Shown piece by piece: positions 1 to 5,045 of a stretch of 7,485 nt of DNA. Location: NCBI GenBank assembly GCA_015484715.1, contig WFUY01000099.1, forward strand, positions 1 through 7,485, given 5' to 3'. A program made the position numbers and the translations under genes. Numbering within the stretch: position 1 is the first letter of the stretch; each line of letters opens with the position of its first letter. The notes beneath the pieces are model-generated. The model did not search any database, was not told where the DNA came from, and was given only the letters and a program-made list of their open reading frames with translations. The DNA is from Thermoflexales bacterium. Lineage in GTDB: Bacteria > Chloroflexota > Anaerolineae > S140-20.

Positions 1-1
1 C

Positions 2-805
2 CCCAACATCGTCCAAGCCTTCCACCGGGGCTACTCCCGGCGGGGAGGGCGGCTCTACGCCATCGTGGCCGATGTCTGCGCGATGGCCAACACCAACGGG
101 GGCACCATCTACGTGGGCGTCAGCAGCGATCCCCGGGAGCCCCCGGCCGGCGTCGGCGATCAGCCCGATCAGGTCGTCGCCCTCCTGCGCCAGGAGATCC
201 AGCGCAAGATCACCCCACCCTTGGACGTCGCCATTGATGTGCAGGAGACCCGGGGGGTCAAGGTCGTGCGCCTGATCGTGCCCCGGGGTGAGGACCCGCC
301 CTACGCCATAGACGACAACAAGATCTACGTCCGGGACGAGGCGGAGACCAGCCTGGCCGTGCGCGATGAGATCGTCCAACTGGTCCGGCGGGGGCTGGGG
401 CTCCAGCCGACCGCAGCCCCGGAGATTGTGGAGGGGCGGATCGAGCCACCGCGCACCGGCGTGGAGATCGTGGCCAGCGAGGAGCGGGAGGGCACCCTGT
501 ACCACACGATGCGGGACCTGCGCAACGGCAACATCGTCAAGAACGTCACCCGCAAGTCGGCCCGCCGGCTTTGGCACTACGCCATCACCCAGCACGAGCG
601 GCACCCGGTGGACCCGGAGAAGGTGCAGTGGCAGGGGGAGATCGGCCTGTGGAAGAAGCGCAAGCTCAAGGGCCAGGTGCTCTACGACCTGGTGCAGCGG
701 GACGATGGCCGCATCCGGGTCTACTACGGTGTCAGCGAAGCCGGCCTCCACGGTGAATGGATGAAGCTCATCGAGCGAAGCGAACAGGGGAAGAAAAATG
801 GGTGA
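2..805 (+). CDS. AlbA_2 (Schlafen-like) putative DNA-binding protein, 5' end outside the window
   Basis: The frame is open from base 2 to the TGA at 803-805 and gives 267 visible residues; the true start lies to the left of the window. Visible residues 22-40 carry the hallmark of the AlbA_2 / divergent AAA_4 domain, with the sequence CAMANTNGGTIYVGV (alanine-asparagine followed by GG and a hydrophobic strand ending GV). The segment to about residue 120 (PPYAIDDNKIYVRDEAET) fits the end of that fold, where family members have a 'YVRxGxxT'-like stretch. Proteins with this domain are often annotated as transcriptional regulators or putative DNA-binding proteins, and the substrate here is unknown. 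The C-terminal third is basic and aromatic, with WQGEIGLWKKRKLKGQ followed by a strand-rich tail; I do not recognise it as a named domain. The gene overlaps the DUF433 gene by 8 nt. The GTG at 65 is inside the conserved domain and is not a credible start. Confidence 0.8.
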   Translation, partial: PNIVQAFHRGYSRRGGRLYAIVADVCAMANTNGGTIYVGVSSDPREPPAGVGDQPDQVVALLRQEIQRKITPPLDVAIDVQETRGVKVVRLIVPRGEDPPYAIDDNKIYVRDEAETSLAVRDEIVQLVRRGLGLQPTAAPEIVEGRIEPPRTGVEIVASEEREGTLYHTMRDLRNGNIVKNVTRKSARRLWHYAITQHERHPVDPEKVQWQGEIGLWKKRKLKGQVLYDLVQRDDGRIRVYYGVSEAGLHGEWMKLIERSEQGKKNG

Positions 806-1043
806 GCAACAGGTTGATCTGCCTGTGCGTGAAGGGGTGGCGTTTGACGGTGAGCGCCCTGTCTTCGAGACGGCCAAAGTGCCCCTCTACACCATCTTGC
901 AGTACTTCCTGGATGGGCTGACCATCGAGGACTTCCTCAGCGACTACCCTACCATAGACCGCGCGAGCCTGGAACGAGGCATAGCCTACATCATCCTCCA
1001 ATTGGGCTATCAGCCCGAAGTGCCCGAGGAGTTCCACTGGTGA
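798..1043 (+). CDS. DUF433 family antitoxin-like protein
   Basis: An 81-residue protein starting at ATG 798, with an AGGGGAAG Shine-Dalgarno-like stretch just upstream inside the preceding gene. Residues 21-65 match the DUF433 pattern: PVFETAKVPLYTILQYF, then a turn and GLTIEDFLSDYP, then a helix (DRASLERGIAYI). The family is a small helix-turn-helix-like fold found as the antitoxin of VapBC45-type pairs and commonly encoded directly before a DUF5615 PIN-like protein, exactly as here. The inferred role is to bind and neutralise the downstream nuclease-like protein and probably to bind the operon promoter. Its stop overlaps the next start as GTGA (1040-1043), which favours coupled translation. 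Its GC content (55-60% in two counted lines) is lower than that of the preceding gene (70% in one counted line). Family assignment is confident; antitoxin activity is inferred. Confidence 0.85.
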   Translation: MGEQQVDLPVREGVAFDGERPVFETAKVPLYTILQYFLDGLTIEDFLSDYPTIDRASLERGIAYIILQLGYQPEVPEEFHW

Positions 1044-1429
1044 GGTTCTACGCCGATGCCGACGTTCCGGCTCAGGTGGTCGCCTACCTGCGGCAGCGAG
1101 GCCACAAGTGCATCACAGCAGCGGAGATGGGGTTTGAGCGTCGAGATGACGCCTTTCACTACGCCTATGCCAAGCGTCAACGGCGTATCCTTTTGACTCT
1201 GGACAAGGATTTCTTGAACCTCCGGAAGTACCCACTACAGCGTCACCCCGGCATCATTGTCGTGGAACCCGGTGTTCTAGGAGGTCCGAAAGCTATCCAG
1301 GAAATCCTAAGACGTCTGTTTCAGCACCTACGGTATGCCCGGGACTTCCGAGAGTCCAGGGTCCTTGCTTCTCTCGAGGGGTTTACCCGCGTGACGCCGA
1401 CTTTTCGCCAACGGGTGGAATACCGATGA
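1040..1429 (+). CDS. DUF5615 PIN-like toxin (VapC45-like)
   Basis: A 129-residue protein starting at GTG 1040, with GAGGAG at 1026-1031 giving an 8-nt spacing. It matches the DUF5615 PIN-like family: an N-terminal strand with acidic residues (RFYADADVP, D6 and D8), then LRQRGHKCITAAEMG, an acidic pair at D36-D37, LLTLDKDF with D55 and D57, and HPGIIVVEPG after it. In PIN-fold nucleases a cluster of aspartates holds the metal ion for RNA cleavage, and the aspartates seen here are in suitable places for that. It is paired with the DUF433 gene and inferred to be the toxic RNase partner. The C-terminal extension after about residue 95 is slightly longer than the core family. The gene is GC-poor (52-53% in the lines 1201-1320) compared with its flanks. 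Its stop overlaps the mogA-like start as ATGA (1426-1429). Confidence 0.85.
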   Translation: MRFYADADVPAQVVAYLRQRGHKCITAAEMGFERRDDAFHYAYAKRQRRILLTLDKDFLNLRKYPLQRHPGIIVVEPGVLGGPKAIQEILRRLFQHLRYARDFRESRVLASLEGFTRVTPTFRQRVEYR

Positions 1430-1935
1430 TCAAGGTAGGCATTATGACCATCAGTGACCGGGCTTATCGGGGGGAGTACGAGGATGAGTCCGGGCCGCTG
1501 ATCCGCCGGATCATCGAGGAACGGCTCCCCGGTGCCCACGTGGCCCTGACCAGCGTCGTTCCTGATGACTTCCGCTTTATCAAGGCGGGCCTGCGCCAGT
1601 GGTGCGACGAGGCCCAACTGGACCTGATCTTGACCACGGGGGGAACCGGCTTCGGCCCCCGCGACGTGACGCCGGAGGCGACGCGGGCCATCATCGAGCG
1701 AGAGGCCCCTGGGCTGGCCGAGGCGATGCGGGCGGCCAGCCTGCGGGTTACCCCTCACGCCATGCTCTCCCGCGCCGTGGCCGGCATCCGGGGGCACACC
1801 CTCATCATCAACCTGCCGGGTAGCCCCAAGGCGGTGCGGGAGAACCTGGAGGTGATCCTGACAGCGCTGCCCCACGCCATCGCTCTGATCCGGGGGGAAG
1901 GAAGCCGGCCCGAAGAACACCGTCACCCGGGCTGA
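1426..1935 (+). CDS. mogA: MogA/MoaB-family molybdenum cofactor biosynthesis protein
   Basis: A 169-residue protein, full length for the MogA/MoaB family. It begins with the strand VGIMTISDRAYRGEYEDESGP, which is the family opening (S-D-x-x-x-x-G-x-x-x-D-x-S/TGP). The molybdopterin-binding signature TTGGTGFGPRDVTPEAT lies at residues 70-86 with the conserved D80, and NLPGSPKAV at 129-137 is the second conserved loop. The family adenylylates molybdopterin, the step before molybdate insertion, in the cytoplasm. MogA and MoaB are hard to separate by eye, so the symbol is tentative. The start is set by the ATGA overlap with the DUF5615 stop, with a GGTGG stretch about 7 nt upstream. No other cofactor gene is visible nearby. 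GC is high (73% in line 1621-1680), in contrast to the toxin gene it is coupled to. Confidence 0.9.
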   Translation: MIKVGIMTISDRAYRGEYEDESGPLIRRIIEERLPGAHVALTSVVPDDFRFIKAGLRQWCDEAQLDLILTTGGTGFGPRDVTPEATRAIIEREAPGLAEAMRAASLRVTPHAMLSRAVAGIRGHTLIINLPGSPKAVRENLEVILTALPHAIALIRGEGSRPEEHRHPG

Positions 1936-1943
1936 ACGGGTGA
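1923..1943 (+). repeat. Small hairpin across the mogA-like stop codon
   Basis: TCACCCG at 1923-1929 pairs perfectly with CGGGTGA at 1937-1943 around a 7-nt loop, and the stem-loop contains the TGA stop of the mogA-like gene. No T-tract follows (the next bases are GCTCCCC), so it is not a canonical intrinsic terminator. It could be a weak 3'-end structure between the coupled left block and the aldolase gene, or chance in GC-rich DNA. Confidence 0.3.
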
Positions 1944-1967
1944 GCTCCCCAACCACTATCCCTGACC

Positions 1968-1974
1968 AGGAGGT
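1968..1974 (+). promoter_or_regulatory. Strong Shine-Dalgarno sequence of the aldolase gene
   Basis: AGGAGGT lies 5 nt before the ATG at 1980. It is the clearest ribosome binding site in the left half of the window and fixes the aldolase start. It also suggests that this gene is translated independently of the overlapping genes before it. Confidence 0.85.
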
Positions 1975-1979
1975 AATCT

Positions 1980-3392
1980 ATGGACAACCCTTTGGAAACT
2001 TTGTTGGCTTCGCTGGACGGTACCGTGGCCGTGGAGGATGGGCGGGTCGTGGTAAAGGATGAGGCCGGCCTGCGCGGTGAGCCCATTGACCGGCTGGCCC
2101 ACACGGCGGTCTTCGGATCGCCTCAGGAGCGAGGTGCGGCTCGCTGGCTCCTATGGGAGCTGGGGCAGGCCCTGGGCATCTACTCCACCACCATCCACCC
2201 CCTCTACATCGCCCGGGGCAAGGGGGAGGTCCCCAGTGGCTTCACCGTGCCAGCGATGAACCTACGGGCGATGACCTACGATATGGCTCGGGCCGTCTTC
2301 CGGGCGGCCATCCCCCGCCGGGTCGGGGCGATGATCTTCGAGATCGCCCGGTCCGAGATCGGGTACACCGACCAGCGCCCCTCCGAGTACATCAGCAGCG
2401 TCCTCGCGGCAGCCATCAAGGAAGGGTATCGCGGCCCCCTCTTCGTCCAGGGCGATCACTTCCAGGTGAGCGCCAGCCGCTACGCCAAAGACCCTGAAGG
2501 AGAGCTGAACGCCGTCCGCGAGCTGACCGAGGAAGCCCTGCAGGCCGGCTTCTTCAACATTGACGTGGACACCTCCACGCTGGTGGATCTGAGCAAGCCC
2601 ACCGTGGACGAGCAGCAGCGGCTCAACTACACCCTCTGCGCCGAACTGACCGCCTTCATCCGGGAGCGGGAGCCCGAGGGGATCACCGTCTCCGTGGGCG
2701 GCGAGATCGGCGAGGTGGGCGGCAAGAACTCTGACGAGCGCGAACTGCGGGCCTTTATGGACGGCTTCAACCGCACCCTGCCCGAGGGGATGGTCGGCCT
2801 GAGCAAGATCAGCATCCAGACCGGCACCAGCCACGGGGGCGTCGTCCTGCCCGACGGGAGCCTGGCCCAGGTGGCCATTGACTTCGACGTGATGCGGCAG
2901 CTCTCGGAGATCGCCCGCAAGGAGTACGGCATGGGTGGGGCCGTCCAGCACGGGGCCAGCACCCTGCCCGACGAAGCCTTCAACGAGTTCGTCAAGGCAG
3001 GGGCCTTGGAGGTCCACCTGGCCACCGGCTTTCAGAACATCATCTACGACCTGCTGCCTGAGGCACTGCGGGAAGAGGTCTACGCCTGGCTGAAGGAGCA
3101 CTACAAGAAGAACTGGAAGCCGGGCCAGACCGAGGAGCAGTTCCTCTACAAGGAGCGCAAGCGGGCGCTGGGGCCCTTCAAAGCCCAGTTCTGGGGGTTG
3201 CCCGAGGAGCTCAAAGGGACCATCCGAGAACGGCTGGAGGCCAAGTTCGGCTTCCTCTTCGAGCAATTGGAGGTGGTGGACACCCTCGACCTGGCGGTCC
3301 GGTACGCGCCCCGCATCGAGATGCACCGGTCCCTGGCCGACTACCTGGGTGGCGAAGCGGCCGGCGAGGACGTGGAGGGGCTGGCCGACTAA
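1980..3392 (+). CDS. Class II (zinc-dependent) fructose/tagatose-bisphosphate-type aldolase, enlarged form
   Basis: A 470-residue protein whose core matches class II aldolases. The visible catalytic landmarks are QGDH with D159 (expected catalytic base) and H160 (zinc ligand); the ID-x-D-x-S/T-x-L stretch near 194-201; GGEIGEVGG at 240-248 with E242; TGTSHGG at 281-287 with H285; and VQHGAS at 322-327 with H324, where the last two histidines fit zinc ligands of the family. Enzymes of this kind split fructose or tagatose 1,6-bisphosphate to glyceraldehyde-3-phosphate and dihydroxyacetone phosphate in glycolysis, gluconeogenesis or sugar catabolism. At 470 residues it is well above the usual 280-360. 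The extra length is an N-terminal region of about 85 residues before the first core strand (FTVPAMNLRAM) and a C-terminal tail from about 395. The actual sugar substrate cannot be read from the sequence. The start is fixed by AGGAGGT 5 nt upstream. Confidence 0.85.
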   Translation: MDNPLETLLASLDGTVAVEDGRVVVKDEAGLRGEPIDRLAHTAVFGSPQERGAARWLLWELGQALGIYSTTIHPLYIARGKGEVPSGFTVPAMNLRAMTYDMARAVFRAAIPRRVGAMIFEIARSEIGYTDQRPSEYISSVLAAAIKEGYRGPLFVQGDHFQVSASRYAKDPEGELNAVRELTEEALQAGFFNIDVDTSTLVDLSKPTVDEQQRLNYTLCAELTAFIREREPEGITVSVGGEIGEVGGKNSDERELRAFMDGFNRTLPEGMVGLSKISIQTGTSHGGVVLPDGSLAQVAIDFDVMRQLSEIARKEYGMGGAVQHGASTLPDEAFNEFVKAGALEVHLATGFQNIIYDLLPEALREEVYAWLKEHYKKNWKPGQTEEQFLYKERKRALGPFKAQFWGLPEELKGTIRERLEAKFGFLFEQLEVVDTLDLAVRYAPRIEMHRSLADYLGGEAAGEDVEGLAD

Positions 3393-3463
3393 GGTGTGAC
3401 CGAAAGCCGTTGGGGGGCGCAGCGCCGCTGCATTGCTACCACCCCTACCCTGGCCGATTGACG

Positions 3464-3895
3464 ATGAGCCGACGGCATCAGGACTGGTTGATGCAGGCCC
3501 GGCGTGACTACTCGCATCGCTCCTCGGTGGAGCGCTTTGTCGAGCGGGTGCGATCCCTACGTCCTCTGCTGGTGCTGCTCTTCGGTTCGGTGGCCACCGG
3601 CGACTTCACCCAGTACAGCGACGCCGACGTCCTGGTCGTCTTCGAGCGCCCTGTGGACTGGGTGACGGTCTACGCTTGCAGCGACGGGATCGTCCAGCCT
3701 ATCGTGAAGACAAGGCAGGAACTGACCGCTCAGATCGCTGCCGGCGAGCCCTTCTTCTGCGAGATCGTGGAGGAAGGGGTGGTGCTTTTCGACGACGGTG
3801 ATCGGTACGCGCAACTCCGCCGCCACGTGGCAGCCGCCCGCGAGCGTTGGGGGCTGGAGCGGACGCCCGATGGATGGCGGTGGACGGCTGCGTAG
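3464..3895 (+). CDS. MNT-type nucleotidyltransferase domain protein
   Basis: A 143-residue protein starting at ATG 3464. The nucleotidyltransferase signature is complete: LLFGSVATGDFTQYSDADVLVV, with G41-S42 and the metal-binding pair D53/D55, followed by a strand region and a short helical tail. Such minimal nucleotidyltransferases are typically one half of HEPN-MNT toxin-antitoxin pairs, where the MNT protein AMPylates or otherwise silences the HEPN RNase. No HEPN gene is recognisable next to it. The N-terminus (SRRHQDWLMQARRDYSH) resembles the usual beginning of HEPN proteins rather than of MNT proteins. An in-frame TTG at 3410 would add 18 residues of low-complexity sequence and was not chosen, although no good Shine-Dalgarno sequence precedes either start. 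The next gene begins 21 nt downstream, so they are probably co-transcribed. Confidence 0.8.
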   Translation: MSRRHQDWLMQARRDYSHRSSVERFVERVRSLRPLLVLLFGSVATGDFTQYSDADVLVVFERPVDWVTVYACSDGIVQPIVKTRQELTAQIAAGEPFFCEIVEEGVVLFDDGDRYAQLRRHVAAARERWGLERTPDGWRWTAA

Positions 3896-3916
3896 AGACG
3901 GGACAGGGAGAGCCGG

Positions 3917-4240
3917 ATGCCGGAGACCAGCCTGGAGGTTCTGCGAGAGGTGCGCCAAGACTTGCGGCAGCGGCTGATGGAAGCCCACCGCCGACTGCGG
4001 GAAGAGGAGAAAGCCTTGGGCCGGCTGAAGTACCAGTGGGCCCTGGCCCGGCGCTTGCGGGACCGAGCCAACAGTGAGGAAGAGCGGGAACTCTGGCGGG
4101 TCCAGAGCGATGTCTACATGGGCATGGTGATGCAGCAGGAGCAGGCTATCGCCGAACTCCAGGAGAAGATCACCATCCACCGGACCATGCTGGCTGAGGT
4201 CGAAGCGGACATCGCCACCATCGAGGAACAGGGACGGTAG
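3917..4240 (+). CDS. Small coiled-coil protein of unknown function
   Basis: A 107-residue, highly charged protein starting at ATG 3917, with AGGGAG at 3905-3910 as Shine-Dalgarno (6-nt spacing). Almost the whole chain is predicted by eye to be helical, with heptad-like spacing of Leu/Ile/Met/Val in LREVRQDLRQRLMEA, in the 25-50 helix and again in the 85-105 helix (LAEVEADIATIEE). There is a short break near NSEEERELW (about 53-61). There is no signal peptide, no membrane segment and no enzymatic motif. It lies 21 nt after the nucleotidyltransferase and 1 nt before the NUDIX gene, so it is surely in the same transcript. It could be a structural or adaptor subunit for a neighbour. I do not recognise the family. 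Confidence 0.7.
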   Translation: MPETSLEVLREVRQDLRQRLMEAHRRLREEEKALGRLKYQWALARRLRDRANSEEERELWRVQSDVYMGMVMQQEQAIAELQEKITIHRTMLAEVEADIATIEEQGR

Positions 4241-4241
4241 T

Positions 4242-4757
4242 ATGGGACGGACGGACCAAGGCGTGCTGGTCGCCGCCGATCGCTATCAGGTGATCCCCCG
4301 CACCCTCTGTTTCATCACTTATGGGGATGAGGTCCTGCTCCTGAGAGGGGCGCCGGATAAGCGCATCTGGGCCAACCGCTACAACGGCATCGGAGGCCAC
4401 ATCGAACGAGGCGAGGAGATCTGGACGGCGGCCCGACGGGAGATCCGGGAGGAGACGGGGCTGGAGGTCACCGACCTGCGCCTGCGGGGTATCGTCCACG
4501 TGGATGCCGGGGATCCCCGGCGCGGCGTACTGCTCTTCGTCTTCACCGCCAAGAGCCCCACCCGTCAGGTCTCGCCCTCCCGGGAGGGCACGCTGGTCTG
4601 GGTGCCCTGGCAGGACGCGCTGCAACTGGACCTGGTGGAAGACCTGCCCACGCTCCTCCCCCGCCTCTTCCAGGGGCCCGAAGACGCATCCCCCTTCCTG
4701 GCCCACTACCGCTACGACGACCAGGACCGGCTGGTGATCACCTTCGCCGACCTGTAA
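4242..4757 (+). CDS. NUDIX hydrolase (MutT-like)
   Basis: A 171-residue protein with a perfect Nudix box at residues 52-74: G52, then five residues, E58, then seven residues, R66-E67, E70-E71 and G73-L74 (GX5EX7REUXEEXGU). The glutamates coordinate the metal used to hydrolyse a nucleoside diphosphate linked to another group X. The N-terminal strand (PRTLCFITYGDEVLLLRG) and the GAPDKRIWANRYNGIGG lead-in are like those of MutT/8-oxo-dGTP diphosphatase-type proteins, so nucleotide-pool cleaning is a plausible role, but substrate choice is not visible. The start ATG at 4242 is one base after the stop of the coiled-coil gene, which implies coupled translation. The length is normal for the family. 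Confidence 0.9.
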   Translation: MGRTDQGVLVAADRYQVIPRTLCFITYGDEVLLLRGAPDKRIWANRYNGIGGHIERGEEIWTAARREIREETGLEVTDLRLRGIVHVDAGDPRRGVLLFVFTAKSPTRQVSPSREGTLVWVPWQDALQLDLVEDLPTLLPRLFQGPEDASPFLAHYRYDDQDRLVITFADL

Positions 4758-4780
4758 GGCGACAGTGTCCGGCCAACACC

Positions 4781-4954
4781 GATGAATGGGCGGTGATTAT
4801 CCACAAGTGAGCGAGAGAGTGGTCCGTAGCAGGCCGTCCACGAATTTCTCACAAATGCACGAATGAGGCGGTCCTTAATTCGTGCATTCGTGCCCCATTC
4901 GTGGACGGCCAGTCTCCCTATCTCCAAAGATATGGGTAATCACCGGATGAATGG
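4781..4954. mobile_element. MITE-like element with terminal inverted repeats and a 9-bp direct repeat
   Basis: CGGTGATTATCCA at 4791-4803 and TGGGTAATCACCG at 4933-4945 are inverted repeats of each other with one mismatch in 13. Immediately outside are two copies of GATGAATGG, at 4781-4789 and 4946-4954; the left copy is separated from the terminal repeat by one G. This is the layout of a non-autonomous transposable element of about 155 bp with a 9-bp target-site duplication. The inside has no open reading frame of note, is lower in GC than the flanks (48% in 4841-4900) and carries a large palindrome. A caveat is that the left direct repeat is also preceded by CACC, as is the right, so the repeat may be a slightly longer duplicated unit and not a strict target-site duplication. 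Confidence 0.55.
4832..4910. repeat. Nested interrupted palindrome of CACGAAT 8-mers
   Basis: The outer arms GGCCGTCCACGAAT (4832-4845) and ATTCGTGGACGGCC (4897-4910) pair perfectly over 14 bp. The inner arms AATGCACGAAT (4854-4864) and ATTCGTGCATT (4878-4888) pair perfectly over 11 bp. The unpaired stretches between inner and outer arms are exactly 8 nt on both sides, and the apical loop is 13 nt. The 8-mer (C/G)CACGAAT occurs twice forward (4838-4845, 4857-4864) and three times inverted (4878-4885, 4886-4893, 4897-4904). It can form a cruciform in DNA or a long hairpin in RNA. There is no T-tract, so it is not a typical terminator. Confidence 0.85.
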
Positions 4955-4957
4955 CCC

Positions 4958-4986
4958 TTGACATCCCTGCATAAAAGGGCTACAAT
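4958..4986 (+). promoter_or_regulatory. Sigma-70-type promoter of the LPQTG protein gene
   Basis: TTGACA at 4958-4963 and TACAAT at 4981-4986 are separated by exactly 17 nt, giving a perfect -35 box and a 5-of-6 -10 box. Transcription would begin near 4993, leaving a leader of about 50 nt before ATG 5046. GCCCTT (4954-4959) and AAGGGC (4975-4980) form a dyad that overlaps the -35 box and abuts the -10 box. GTTTC-T-GAAAC (4995-5005) is a small dyad just after the expected start site. Either could be an operator, but both are short. Confidence 0.75.
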
Positions 4987-5032
4987 GGGCTCAGGTTTCT
5001 GAAACGGGTTCTGCTTGTGGTCGAGCCATCAT

Positions 5033-5039
5033 AAGGAGG
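5033..5039 (+). promoter_or_regulatory. Shine-Dalgarno sequence deciding the start of the LPQTG protein
   Basis: AAGGAGG ends 6 nt before ATG 5046. An earlier ATG at 5041 is only one base from this site and runs into TGA after two codons, so 5046 is the true start. Confidence 0.85.
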
Positions 5040-5045
5040 CATGAG

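Noticed and set aside
1321..1956. A 211-codon open frame on the - strand across the DUF5615 and mogA-like genes
   Set aside because: It spans two recognised genes in antisense, has no motif and arises from high GC with few stop codons.
2262..3326. A 354-codon open frame on the - strand opposite the aldolase gene
   Set aside because: It is a mirror of a high-GC coding gene: its translation is rich in G, L, D, H and V with no family motif, and the + strand frame carries all catalytic residues of a class II aldolase.
3416..3431. Overlapping small hairpins (GGCGC-A-GCGCC and GCAGC-GCC-GCTGC) after the aldolase gene, considered as a terminator
   Set aside because: The stems are only 5-6 bp, they compete with each other and no T-tract follows on either strand.
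3410..3463. Upstream TTG start adding 18 residues to the nucleotidyltransferase
   Set aside because: The added residues are not like family sequences, TTG is rare and no Shine-Dalgarno supports it; ATG 3464 begins a sensible helix.
3971..3988. An R-x4-H pattern (R19 to H24) in the coiled-coil protein, considered as a HEPN RNase motif
   Set aside because: The polar residue expected after the Arg is Leu, the motif is near the N-terminus instead of late in the fold, and the protein is a continuous coiled coil unlike the HEPN bundle.
3557..4180. A 207-codon open frame on the - strand over the nucleotidyltransferase and coiled-coil genes
   Set aside because: It is antisense to a clear nucleotidyltransferase motif, has low-complexity composition and no ribosome site worth noting.
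4761..4769. GACA-G-TGTC dyad after the NUDIX gene, considered as a terminator
   Set aside because: A 4-bp stem with a one-base loop and no T-tract is too small to support the call.
4712..4927. A 71-codon open frame on the - strand in the intergenic repeat
   Set aside because: It mainly translates the palindrome and the end of the NUDIX gene; the coding look comes from the repeat, not from a protein family.
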